NCBI GenBank assembly: GCA_030832235.1
Contig: JAURJO010000245.1
Location: 1 to 25,819 of the forward strand
Length of the DNA: 25,819 nucleotides
From: Verrucomicrobiota bacterium
GTDB lineage: Bacteria; Verrucomicrobiota; Verrucomicrobiia; Opitutales; Opitutaceae
Reading direction: 5' to 3'
Part shown: piece by piece, positions 15,429-23,578 of the stretch
Position numbering within the stretch: position 1 is the stretch's first letter
Layout: every line of letters starts with the position of its first letter
Position numbers and translations under genes: made by a program
The notes under the pieces: generated by a model
What the model saw: the letters and a program-made list of their open reading frames with translations, nothing else
What the model was told of the DNA's origin: nothing
The model's database searches: none

Positions 15429-16859
15429 TCAGTCGCGGTAGTTGAGCGGCGGAGCGCGATTGCCGATCACCGCCTCGTAGCGGAAGTCCGCGCCGCGGCG
15501 TTTCTCAAGCTCGGCGCGAGCGGCCTTGATGCCGGCGGGGTCGGAGAACAGGTCGATCATGGTGCCGGCGAGTACCTTGGCGGCGACGTTCATACCCTTG
15601 AGCCCCATCGAGGTGCCACCGCAGGCGACGGCCTGCCAGCTGTGGCCCGGGGTGCCGGGCGCCCAAGTCGCGGTACGCACGCCGACGGTCGGCACGTTCC
15701 AGCTTACGTCGCCGACGTCGGTCGAGCCGGCGCCGTCGCGAGGCGGGTTGGGATTGAACGGTGGGACCAGTGCAGCCACTTCCGGCGCCGGGGCCTTGCC
15801 GAGGAGCGTGCGGCCGATCTTCGCGGCGAACTCGCGCTCGGCGGTATCGTACACGACCCCGCCCACGGCCTCGAGGTTGCCGTGCATGACGCGCCCGAGG
15901 GCCTCGTTGGGGAGCAGATCGTAGACCCCGCCGGTGATCTCCCACTCGACGGTGGTGCCGGTGCCGAGCGCGGCGCCGGTCGCGGCCTTCTCCACGCGCT
16001 CCCAGACATCGCGCACAACCTCGCGGCTCGGATTACGCACGTAGTAATAGACCTCGGCAAACGCGGGCACGACGTTCGGAGCCTCGCCGCCGCGCGTGAT
16101 GACGTAGTGGATGCGCGTCGTTTCGGGCACGTGCTCGCGGAGCAGGTTCACCATGTGGTTCATCGCCTCGACACCATCGAGCGCCGAGCGTCCGCGGTCA
16201 GGCGCGCTGGAGGCATGCGAGGCGACGCCCTTGAAGCGGAACTTCCCGGAGCGATTCGCGAGCGACGGAGTCATGATGATCGTGTTGCGGTCGGCCGGAT
16301 GCCAGTGCAGCGCGACGTCGACGTCGCGGAACAGCCCCCCACGCACGAGGTACACCTTGCCGGAACCACCCTCCTCCGCCGGCGTGCCGTAGAGACGCAC
16401 CGTGCCGGAACGGCCGTTGGCCCGGAGCCATTCCTTTATCGCGACGGCAGCCTGCACCGAGCCGGCGCCGAAGAGATGATGGCCGCAGGCGTGGCCAGCT
16501 ATCGCACCAGGCCGCGGCTTCTTTTCCGGCACCGCTTCCTGCGCAGCGCCGGGAAGCGCGTCGAATTCGGCGAGGACACCGATCACGGGCGAACCCGACC
16601 CGGCACTGGCGATGAAAGCTGTAGGGATGCCGGCGACGCCGGCCTCGACGTTGAAGCCCTCCTTCCGCAGGCGCTCCTGCAAGAGAGCCGAGCTCCGCTG
16701 CTCGCGGTAGCCGACCTCGGCGTAATCCCAGATCTTCAGCGCGATGTCGTCGTACACCGCGCGACCCGCGTCGATCCGCGCGAAGACCTCCGGCTTGGTC
16801 GTCTGTGCGAATGGCGCGACCGGCAGGAGCAGCAGCAGGGTAAGGAGGTGAGGTTTCAT
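15429..16859 (-). CDS. Exported M20-family amidohydrolase, AbgB-like
   Basis: 476 residues. An N-terminal signal peptide (MKPHLLTLLLLLPVAPFAQ) is followed by a complete M20D amidohydrolase. Probable metal ligands are Cys125 and His127 in GHACGHH, Glu162/Glu163 in PAEEGGSGK, and His185/His187 in HWHPAD; a C-terminal PGTPGHSW supplies the last His. Domain layout and length match AbgB, the B subunit of E. coli p-aminobenzoyl-glutamate hydrolase (481 residues), which is cytoplasmic and pairs with AbgA. Here no abgA is present and the protein appears to be periplasmic. It is the first gene of the operon, 17 bases before the next start. Likely role: cleavage of an amide such as p-aminobenzoyl-glutamate or another N-acyl amino acid before uptake. 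Activity without AbgA is not established. Confidence 0.87.
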   Translation of the reverse strand: MKPHLLTLLLLLPVAPFAQTTKPEVFARIDAGRAVYDDIALKIWDYAEVGYREQRSSALLQERLRKEGFNVEAGVAGIPTAFIASAGSGSPVIGVLAEFDALPGAAQEAVPEKKPRPGAIAGHACGHHLFGAGSVQAAVAIKEWLRANGRSGTVRLYGTPAEEGGSGKVYLVRGGLFRDVDVALHWHPADRNTIIMTPSLANRSGKFRFKGVASHASSAPDRGRSALDGVEAMNHMVNLLREHVPETTRIHYVITRGGEAPNVVPAFAEVYYYVRNPSREVVRDVWERVEKAATGAALGTGTTVEWEITGGVYDLLPNEALGRVMHGNLEAVGGVVYDTAEREFAAKIGRTLLGKAPAPEVAALVPPFNPNPPRDGAGSTDVGDVSWNVPTVGVRTATWAPGTPGHSWQAVACGGTSMGLKGMNVAAKVLAGTMIDLFSDPAGIKAARAELEKRRGADFRYEAVIGNRAPPLNYRD

Positions 16860-16922
16860 CGGATGGAAGAACGGAACGGGCGGGTTAAAAAGCGCGGACC
16901 CCGGTCGGGGAAACGGCGGCGA

Positions 16923-16951
16923 ACCTGATCCGTGAGCGCCGGGAAAGGCAA
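16923..16951 (-). promoter_or_regulatory. Candidate promoter of the abg-like operon, TTGCCT-N17-TCAGGT
   Basis: On the - strand, TTGCCT (16951-16946) lies 17 bases before TCAGGT (16928-16923), about 64 bases from the ATG. The 164-bp region is shared with the divergent POT transporter promoter, so the two units could be co-regulated. Confidence 0.3.
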
Positions 16952-16986
16952 ACCCGATGCCGTCGCGGCGCGACCACAGATACGGT

Positions 16987-17015
16987 TTGCCGCGCCGGAG
17001 TCGTACCCCAAGCTC
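16987..17015 (+). promoter_or_regulatory. Candidate promoter of the POT transporter, TTGCCG-N17-AAGCTC
   Basis: TTGCCG (16987-16992) and AAGCTC (17010-17015) are spaced by 17 bases. The -10-like element ends only eight bases before the ATG, so the transcript would be leaderless or almost so. No Shine-Dalgarno is present. Confidence 0.35.
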
Positions 17016-17023
17016 CGCGCACC

Positions 17024-18541
17024 ATGAGTTCCCCCGCTCCTGTCAGCCCCGTTCCGATCGAGACCGAGGCAGTGGTGCCCGCCCACCCACAGTTGTTCGG
17101 TCATCCGCGCCCGCTCTACACCCTGTTCTTCGCCGAACTTTGGGAGCGGTTCTCGTACTATGGAATGCGAGCGCTGTTGACCTTCTACATGGTGGCGCCG
17201 GTCGCCAAGGGCGGCATGGGGCTGCCCGACAACAAGGCGGCCCTGGTCTACGGTACGTACACGATGTCGGTCTACATGTTGTCGATCCCCGGCGGCATGA
17301 TGGCGGACAACATCCTCGGCTCGCGGCTGGCGGTGCTCATCGGAGGAATCATCATCGCGGCGGGACACTTCTCCATGGCGGTGCCGGGGGATTTCACATT
17401 CTACCTCGGGCTGGTGCTGATCGTGCTCGGGACCGGGCTTTTGAAACCGAACATCAGCGCGATGGTCGGTCAGCTGTACCGCCCGGGTGATCCGCGGCGT
17501 GACGCGGGTTTCTCGATCTTCTACATGGGGATCAACCTCGGGGCGTTCATTGCTCCGCTCGCGACGGGATTCCTCGCGCAGCACAGCAAGTTCAAGGAGG
17601 CGTTGACCGGCTGGGGCTTCAACCCGGTGCACTCGTGGCATTGGGGCTTCGCCGCGGCGGGTGTCGGCATGGTGTTCGGCCTGATCGTGTTTCTCGTTTT
17701 CGGCGGCGGCCTGAAGGAAGTCGGCCCCCCGCCCGCGCGCGTGCCCGGGGCCTGGCGCAAACCGCTGCTCACGCTCGTCGGCACTCTCGCGCTCTGGGGT
17801 GTCGTGAAACTTTCGGATACCCCGGGTTTCACGTGGATCCGCTACCTGTTCATCCTTATACCGGTGGCGCTGATGGTTTGGTTCGGTTTCTCGCGGCAAG
17901 AGGAAGTGCGGCGGCTCGGAGCGATCTTCTTTTTCTTCATCGGGGCGTTCGTGTTCTGGGCGCTGTTCGAGCAAGCCGGTTCATCGCTGAGCCTGTTCGC
18001 GGATCGCTTCACCGCGACGCACGTCGGGGGTATGGAGGTCCCGGCCGCCTGGTATCAGGCCGCGAACCCGATCTTCGTGATCGTGCTCGCGCCGGTGTTC
18101 GCACTAATCTGGACGCGCCTGGGCGCACGGCAGCCGTCGAGCCCGATGAAGTTCACGCTGGGTCTCTTCTTCCTCGCGCTTGGCTTCAGCCTGATGATTC
18201 CGGCGGCGCGTCTGGCGGCGGAAGGACGGGTCAGCCCGCTGTGGCTGCTGGGCCTGTACCTGCTGCAGACGATGGGCGAGATGTGCCTGAGTCCGGTGGG
18301 GTTGAGCACCTTCACGAAGCTGGCGCCGCGGCACTTGGTGGGCGCGATGCTCGGCATCTGGTTCCTCGGGGCGGCGTTCGGCAACAAGTTCGCCGGCGTG
18401 CTCGCCGCGAGTTTCGGCGAGGGCGAGGCCGGGCATCTTGACCGGTTCTTCGGCCAGCAGGCATTGGCGGTGTTCATCGTGGCGGGCGTCTTCCTCGCGC
18501 TGGTGCCGTGGGTGCGGCGCCGGATGGGCGGAGTGCTTTGA
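17024..18541 (+). CDS. POT/PTR-family proton-coupled peptide transporter (DtpT-like)
   Basis: 505 residues with about twelve to fourteen hydrophobic helices. The family signature ELWERFSYYGMRALLTFYM on helix 1 contains the ExxERFxYY motif that couples proton and peptide binding. The second signature follows in the FYLGLVLIVLGTGLLKPN region and the Tyr-rich FSIFYMGINLGAFIAP. These transporters bring di- and tripeptides, or for some members nitrate or amino-acid conjugates, into the cell with protons. It diverges from the abg-like operon over 164 bp and is followed after 15 bases by a 2OG-oxygenase-like gene. Family assignment is firm. Because of its neighbours, glutamyl conjugates or modified dipeptides are a possible cargo, but this is inference. 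Confidence 0.93.
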   Translation: MSSPAPVSPVPIETEAVVPAHPQLFGHPRPLYTLFFAELWERFSYYGMRALLTFYMVAPVAKGGMGLPDNKAALVYGTYTMSVYMLSIPGGMMADNILGSRLAVLIGGIIIAAGHFSMAVPGDFTFYLGLVLIVLGTGLLKPNISAMVGQLYRPGDPRRDAGFSIFYMGINLGAFIAPLATGFLAQHSKFKEALTGWGFNPVHSWHWGFAAAGVGMVFGLIVFLVFGGGLKEVGPPPARVPGAWRKPLLTLVGTLALWGVVKLSDTPGFTWIRYLFILIPVALMVWFGFSRQEEVRRLGAIFFFFIGAFVFWALFEQAGSSLSLFADRFTATHVGGMEVPAAWYQAANPIFVIVLAPVFALIWTRLGARQPSSPMKFTLGLFFLALGFSLMIPAARLAAEGRVSPLWLLGLYLLQTMGEMCLSPVGLSTFTKLAPRHLVGAMLGIWFLGAAFGNKFAGVLAASFGEGEAGHLDRFFGQQALAVFIVAGVFLALVPWVRRRMGGVL

Positions 18542-18556
18542 GTTTCCAATCGCGCC

Positions 18557-19174
18557 ATGCCTGTCCGCGCCTGGTTCCCGACCTACATTTACTGCGAGAA
18601 ATTGCAGCGCGCGGGTCTCGCGCGGCTCAACCATGAGTTAGCCGCAGAGTGCCGGCAACTTCGGGATTACGACCGGGCGGGGCGGACGTGGTCGGCGAAA
18701 AACTACCCGGGCGGTTACACCAGCTACGCGTCGCTGAACGAGCTACACCGGTTTTCCAGCACCTTCGCGGACCTGGGCCGCAAGCTGGAGCGGCATGTGC
18801 GCGGGTTCGCCCGAGAGCTGGATATGGATCTGCGGGGACGGAAGGTGGAACTCACCGACCTCTGGGTGAACATCATGCCGCCGACCGCCGCGCACTCGCT
18901 GCACCTGCACCCGTTGTCGTTCATCAGTGGCACCTACTACGTCACCACGCCGGAGGGCTGCCCGGGACTGAAATTTGAGGACCCGCGTTTGGACCGCTTC
19001 ATGGCGGCGCCCCCGAGGCGCGAGAATGCCCGGGCGGAGAACCGCGCGCACGTCACCTACCCGGCCGAGGCCGGCAACGTGATCCTCTTCGAAAGCTGGC
19101 TCCGCCACGAAGTGACTTCCAACCGCGTCGACGCGGAACGCATCAGCATCAGTTTCAACTTCAACTGGCACTGA
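18557..19174 (+). CDS. 2OG-Fe(II) oxygenase-like protein (TIGR02466-type)
   Basis: 205 residues, a compact double-stranded beta-helix protein. Visible family segments are WVNIMPPTAAHSLHLHPLS (103-121), SGTYYV (124-129), LKFEDPR (138-144), VILFESWLRHEV (175-186) and RISISFNFNWH (195-205). His116 or His118, together with His184, are candidate iron ligands and Arg195 a candidate 2-oxoglutarate anchor. A classical HxD pair is not obvious at the first His. Members are predicted oxygenases of unknown substrate; some hydroxylate amino acids. It is separated by 15 bases from the peptide transporter stop, so they probably share a transcript. A role in modifying an imported amino-acid derivative is possible but unproven. 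Confidence 0.8.
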   Translation: MPVRAWFPTYIYCEKLQRAGLARLNHELAAECRQLRDYDRAGRTWSAKNYPGGYTSYASLNELHRFSSTFADLGRKLERHVRGFARELDMDLRGRKVELTDLWVNIMPPTAAHSLHLHPLSFISGTYYVTTPEGCPGLKFEDPRLDRFMAAPPRRENARAENRAHVTYPAEAGNVILFESWLRHEVTSNRVDAERISISFNFNWH

Positions 19175-19264
19175 GGCCTCTTCGGAGGCGAAGGCTGCAT
19201 CCGGAGCGAACGGCAGCCGCGTGGTTTCGTTCGCCGGCGCACGGCGAGGAACCCGACCCTCCAC

Positions 19265-19293
19265 TTGCCGGTTCTCCGGAAACCGCCAACTCC
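19265..19293 (+). promoter_or_regulatory. Candidate argS promoter, TTGCCG-N17-AACTCC
   Basis: TTGCCG (19265-19270) is separated by 17 bases from AACTCC (19288-19293), 40 bases before the argS ATG. The preceding 19175-19264 holds a small GCCTC/GAGGC hairpin without a T run and nothing else I can identify. Confidence 0.35.
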
Positions 19294-19333
19294 GCGCTTG
19301 CGGGTCGCGCGCGCGTTCCGGTTTTCTCGCCGG

Positions 19334-21118
19334 ATGCACGTGCCGTTCGATCCCGCCGCCGGCCTAGATGAGGTCCTACGCTCCGCCGCGGTCACGGCAG
19401 GCCTGCCGGACGCCGACGGTTTTCGGCCCGAAGTGCGCACGGCCGACCCACGTCACGGCGACTTTCAGGCCAATGGCGTCCTCGGGCACGCCAAGGCGCG
19501 GAAGCTCAATCCGCGCGCGGTCGCGGAGCAATTGATCGCGGCGCTGCCCGCCGGCATCCGGGATTCGTTCGACGTCGCGATCGCCGGCCCCGGCTTCATC
19601 AATTTCACGCTGCGTTCCTCCGCGCTGCAGGCTTGGCTTGGCGCCTATTCGGACGCGGCCGCACTGCGCGCCGGAGCGGCCGGGCTCGGGCGGGAACACG
19701 CGGGCCGGACCTGGGTGGTCGATTACTCCGGCCCCAACACGGCGAAACAGATGCACGTCGGCCACCTGCGCTCGGCGGTGATCGGCGAGGCGATCTGCCG
19801 GCTGCTGCAGTTCACCGGCGCACGGGTGATCCGTGACAATCATCTGGGAGACTGGGGCACGCAGTTCGGCAAGCTCATCTACGGCTACAAGCGCTGGGCC
19901 GACCCGAAGGCGCTCGCGGAGGACGCGATCGAGGAGCTGGAGCGGCTTTACCGGCTCGGCAACGACGCCACGCCGGAAGGCTCGCCGGAGTTGGACGAGG
20001 CGCGGCGCGAGCTGGTGAAGCTCCAGCAGGGTGACCCGGAGAACGTCGCCCTTTGGCGCAAGTTTTCAGAGGTGAGCCTGGCCGCCTTCCAGCAAATCTA
20101 CGATCGCCTCGGCATCCGCTTCGACCACCACCTCGGCGAGAGCTTTTACAACGACAAGGTCGAACGGGTTTACCGCGAACTGTCCGAGGCCGGCATCGCC
20201 GAGGACAGCGCGGGCGCGCTCGTCGTCTTCCATGACGATCACCCGCGATTCAGCCGCCACGCCGAACGCCCGAACCCGTTCATGGTGCGTAAAGCGGACG
20301 GCGCGAGCGGCTACGCGTCCACCGATCTGGCCACGGCGCTCTACCGTTCGGAGCACTTCGGGGCCGATGGCATCGTGATCGTGACCGACTTCCGTCAATC
20401 GGACCACTTCGAGCAGCTCTTCCTCACGGTGCGCCGCTGGTTCGCCGCCAAAGGACACCGGCTGCCCGCCCTGCACCACGTGAGCTTCGGTGCGGTCACC
20501 GGCGAGGATGGCAAGGCCCTCAAGACTCGCAGCGGCGGCACCATCAAGCTGAAGGCACTGCTCGACGAAGCGGAAGAGCGCGCCCTGGCGATTGTCACCG
20601 AAAAGAACCCGGGAATCCCCGAGGCCGAGCGCCTCGAGATCGCGCGGATCGTGGGCATCGGGGCGGTGCAGTACGCGGACCTTTCGCAGAACCGGAGCAG
20701 CAATTATGTCTTTTCCTGGGACAAGATGCTGTCTCTCGAGGGCAACACCGCGCCCTACCTGCTCTACGCGGTGGCGCGCATCCATTCGATCTTCCGCAAG
20801 GCCGGCGTGTCCCCGGGGGACGCCGCCGCGCTTGCCGCGGCCGACGCTCCGGTGGAGCCCACCGAGATCGCGCTGGCGCGGAAACTGGTGAAGTTTCCCG
20901 ACGCGGTACGCCAGGCGGTGGATGGGCTGCGTCCGCATTACCTAGGTCTCTACCTCTTCGAGCTCGCCGGCGACTACAGCTCCTTCAACAACGCCGAGAA
21001 AGTGCTCGTCGATGATCCGGCCGTGCGGGCCCGCCGCTTGTTGCTGTGCGCCCGCACGCTGCTGGTCCTCGAGACCGGCCTCGGCCTGCTCGGCCTGCGA
21101 ACGCTGACGCGGATGTGA
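19334..21118 (+). CDS. argS: Arginyl-tRNA synthetase
   Basis: 594 residues, normal for the family. It charges tRNA-Arg with arginine in the cytoplasm. The N-terminal Add-1 domain includes GDFQANGVLGHAKA (about 42-55). The class I catalytic core has YSGPN (131-135) and the HIGH-type motif HVGH (141-144). The KMSKS position is occupied by GKALKTRSG (about 393-401), which is normal for ArgS. The C-terminus is the DALR anticodon-binding domain ending in LGLLGLRTLTRM. The frame is open from TTG 19265, but the ATG at 19334 begins where the family N-terminus starts and lies downstream of the promoter-like element. It is followed after 77 bp by an unrelated membrane protein gene. Confidence 0.98.
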   Translation: MHVPFDPAAGLDEVLRSAAVTAGLPDADGFRPEVRTADPRHGDFQANGVLGHAKARKLNPRAVAEQLIAALPAGIRDSFDVAIAGPGFINFTLRSSALQAWLGAYSDAAALRAGAAGLGREHAGRTWVVDYSGPNTAKQMHVGHLRSAVIGEAICRLLQFTGARVIRDNHLGDWGTQFGKLIYGYKRWADPKALAEDAIEELERLYRLGNDATPEGSPELDEARRELVKLQQGDPENVALWRKFSEVSLAAFQQIYDRLGIRFDHHLGESFYNDKVERVYRELSEAGIAEDSAGALVVFHDDHPRFSRHAERPNPFMVRKADGASGYASTDLATALYRSEHFGADGIVIVTDFRQSDHFEQLFLTVRRWFAAKGHRLPALHHVSFGAVTGEDGKALKTRSGGTIKLKALLDEAEERALAIVTEKNPGIPEAERLEIARIVGIGAVQYADLSQNRSSNYVFSWDKMLSLEGNTAPYLLYAVARIHSIFRKAGVSPGDAAALAAADAPVEPTEIALARKLVKFPDAVRQAVDGLRPHYLGLYLFELAGDYSSFNNAEKVLVDDPAVRARRLLLCARTLLVLETGLGLLGLRTLTRM

Positions 21119-21195
21119 CCGGAGAGGCGCGACCCCAGAGTGGCGCGCCGGAAATCGCCCTTGCGGGGCCCCATGGCCGAAACCACCCTCCGCGC

Positions 21196-21945
21196 ATGGC
21201 TCCGACGGAACTCTACATCCGCAACCCGGGCGACGCCGCGGCCCGCGGCCCCTTCACGCTCCAGCAGGTGGCGGACCTCGCGGAAGCCGGTCAGGTGAAC
21301 CAGGAAACACTGGTTCACGATGCCGCCGCCGGGGACTGGAAGCTGGTCGCCGCCTGGCCGGAGCTGTCGAAGGCGGTCTTCCCGGAGAAGAAGAAGCTCA
21401 CTCTCCGGCCGAAGGAAGTGAAGACGCTCAACCGGCTCGATGACGCGGCGAAGCCGATCGATGTAAACGAGATGCTGGATGCCGCGCAGGGGAAGACGGA
21501 GGAAACCAAGGACAAGGTCGCCCGCCAGAAAGGTATGGAACTCGCCGTGAAGATCGGCGGCATCGCGGCCCCGATCACCCTGCTCATCGCCGCGGCGGCC
21601 GAGGCAATCCCCAGCCTACCCGCGCTGATGGCTCTGGATGCCGCGAAAACCCTCGCCCGACCTGTGATTTTCCTCGCGGTGGCTGATGTGGTTCTGGGCC
21701 TGCTGCTTTGGCTCGGGCTTACGTCGCTTTATCCGCTCGTGCGTTTCCGGGCGGCGCTCGGCCTCGGCATCCTCGGCTTCATCGCCCACGCGCAGGGAGC
21801 CACGACACAGCTGGTGGCGATTGCGGCCGGCTCGGCCGGATTGTTCTTCTCCACGCTCGCATTATCGGTGATCCCGGCGGTGATCGCGGCGATCGCCGGG
21901 ATCGGCGGCATGGGGCTGCTCGCGTGGCTCGTCTGGAGCGCCTGA
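21196..21945 (+). CDS. GYF-domain (DUF4339) membrane protein
   Basis: 249 residues. Residues about 5-55 form a GYF_2 domain (YIRNPGD, GPFTLQQVADLAEAGQV, DWKLV), a small fold that in other proteins binds proline-rich segments. A charged linker (60-115, EKKKLTLRPKEVK and TEETKDKVARQK) leads to four or five hydrophobic helices between 118 and 249. There is no signal peptide, so the GYF domain should be cytoplasmic and the rest in the inner membrane. The frame continues upstream into argS, but the GYF domain starts right at ATG 21196. The next gene starts three bases after the stop, so this pair is almost certainly an operon. Biochemical role unknown; a membrane-anchored adaptor is plausible. Confidence 0.82.
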   Translation: MAPTELYIRNPGDAAARGPFTLQQVADLAEAGQVNQETLVHDAAAGDWKLVAAWPELSKAVFPEKKKLTLRPKEVKTLNRLDDAAKPIDVNEMLDAAQGKTEETKDKVARQKGMELAVKIGGIAAPITLLIAAAAEAIPSLPALMALDAAKTLARPVIFLAVADVVLGLLLWLGLTSLYPLVRFRAALGLGILGFIAHAQGATTQLVAIAAGSAGLFFSTLALSVIPAVIAAIAGIGGMGLLAWLVWSA

Positions 21946-21948
21946 GAC

Positions 21949-23451
21949 GTGACGAGCGAGGAGAAAGTCCGCGGGCCGGTCCCGGCCAAGGAGGCCACCG
22001 CGCGCCACCGCCTTGTGGAAATCTGGCGGCGGGAGATCTGGCTGCCGGCAAACCTCAAGGACAACTCACCTCGCGGGTGGCTCTACGCGTGGCTGCGGGT
22101 GCTCTCCATTTCGGTTACTGTTTTCTTGGAAACCAAGGCCCCGAGCCGGGCGGCAGCGCTGAGCTTCAGTTCGCTGCTCAGCCTGGGCCCGCTGGTCGCG
22201 ATCGGCGTGCTGGTCGGCGGCTTCGTGCTCGGCAAGGAGGCCGACCCCGGGGTCATCGCGTCGCAGATCGGCGGCCTCCTGCAACAGGCGGCACCGCAGC
22301 TGAAATCGCTGCAATCCGGGCCGGGCGAGGCCGCCATCACGGTTAATCCGGAGCTGGTGAACCTCGTCTATGGTTTCATCCAGAGCGCGCGCTCGGGCTA
22401 CGGCGGCGCTTTCGGCGCACTCACCCTGATCTTCATCGTACTGCTGCTGTTCAAGGCGGTCGAGGACGCGTTCAACGACATCTGGGGGATCCGGCTGGGG
22501 CGCACCCTCCTCATGCGGATCGTGTTCTACTGGACCATCCTCACGCTGGGCGCGGTGCTGTTCTTCGCCTCGGTGGCGATGCTCGGCGCCGGCGCAGCGG
22601 TCAACGTCTTCGCCGAATCGCTGTCTCGCCTGCCCGGCGGCGCCAATCTGGTGGCGGCCCTACGCTGGTCGCTGCCGGCCATCTCCGTGGTGACGCTCGC
22701 GCTGATGCTGGCGCTCGTTTACCGCGTCGTGCCCAACACCCACGTGTTCTGGCGGGCCGCGATTGTCGGCGGGGCGGTCGTCGCCACCCTGCTGATGCTG
22801 AACAACCTCGTCGCCTTTTTCTACGTGCGACGGGTGATCCTCACCCAGAGCCTGTACGGGCAGCTCGCGGTGCCGCTCGTGCTCATGCTCGGGTTGTACA
22901 TCTTCTGGCTCTACGTGCTGATCGGCGGGATCATCAGCTACGCCGTCCAGAACGTCCACTTCCGCAACAGCCAAGCCGCCTGGGGCCAGCTCACCGAATC
23001 GATGCGCGAGCGGCTGTCGCTGGTTGTACTCCTCACGATCGGGAGACGTTTCCAGGCCTGCCTGCCCCCGGTGACCGCCTCGGAGCTCAGCGACCTGTTG
23101 CAGGTGCCGACGCAAATCCTGAACGAGTGCATCAACCGCCTTGTCGACATGCGGCTCGTAATCACGTTGCGCCCCGCGGCCCACACCCCCGCCACCGAGC
23201 ACCGCTACCAACCCGCCCGCCCGCTGAACCGTATCACGCTGCTCGAGTTCAAGAACCTCGATGACAACCTGGGCGACGACCCGGTGGGCCAGAGTCTCGA
23301 ACGGATCGACCCCATCCTGATGGAGTATGAGCGCGCCCTATCGCGGCTCGGAGAACAGGAGTTTTTCCGCAAGTCGCTCGACGAGCTTTTCGCCCAGCAC
23401 CCGTTCGACGAGTCGCGCCCGCCCTTCGCGATGGGCGAGCGCACCGGCTGA
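21949..23451 (+). CDS. YihY/BrkB-family inner-membrane protein with C-terminal winged-helix-like region
   Basis: 500 residues from GTG 21949, three bases after the previous stop. The YihY/UPF0761 core is recognisable by SRAAALSFSSLLSLGPLVA (66-84), FKAVEDAFNDIWGI and VFWRAAIVGGAV, with about six membrane helices up to residue 330. The C-terminal 160 residues are soluble and include a winged-helix-like part (PPVTASELSDLLQVPTQ, then INRLVDMRLV), seen in longer members of the family. Once called ribonuclease BN by mistake, the family has no settled function; envelope or transport roles are suggested. It forms a tight pair with the GYF protein. The family call is strong and no function is claimed. 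Confidence 0.9.
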   Translation: MTSEEKVRGPVPAKEATARHRLVEIWRREIWLPANLKDNSPRGWLYAWLRVLSISVTVFLETKAPSRAAALSFSSLLSLGPLVAIGVLVGGFVLGKEADPGVIASQIGGLLQQAAPQLKSLQSGPGEAAITVNPELVNLVYGFIQSARSGYGGAFGALTLIFIVLLLFKAVEDAFNDIWGIRLGRTLLMRIVFYWTILTLGAVLFFASVAMLGAGAAVNVFAESLSRLPGGANLVAALRWSLPAISVVTLALMLALVYRVVPNTHVFWRAAIVGGAVVATLLMLNNLVAFFYVRRVILTQSLYGQLAVPLVLMLGLYIFWLYVLIGGIISYAVQNVHFRNSQAAWGQLTESMRERLSLVVLLTIGRRFQACLPPVTASELSDLLQVPTQILNECINRLVDMRLVITLRPAAHTPATEHRYQPARPLNRITLLEFKNLDDNLGDDPVGQSLERIDPILMEYERALSRLGEQEFFRKSLDELFAQHPFDESRPPFAMGERTG

Positions 23452-23535
23452 CGCACGGCCGAACAGGCCCACCGCGGGAGTAAACCAGTCGCGGCCCCGC
23501 AGGCGCCTTGCTACCCGCCACTCGGGAATTCGCCC

Positions 23536-23563
23536 TTGCCACGAGGGGGTCCCGACCTAGCTT
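23536..23563 (+). promoter_or_regulatory. Candidate promoter of the PpiD-like gene, TTGCCA-N16-TAGCTT
   Basis: TTGCCA (23536-23541) and TAGCTT (23558-23563) are 16 bases apart; the ATG is 15 bases after the -10-like element, so the leader would be under about 10 bases. No Shine-Dalgarno is present. Confidence 0.4.
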
Positions 23564-23578
23564 CGCCCGTTCCCGCCC

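Noticed and set aside
15642..16928. Long + strand open frame opposite the AbgB-like gene
   Set aside because: Arg/Ala/Gly-rich shadow of a gene with intact catalytic motifs.
20501..20530. Missing KMSKS motif in ArgS as a sign of inactivation
   Set aside because: Arginyl-tRNA synthetases normally lack canonical KMSKS; the GKALKTRSG sequence is expected.
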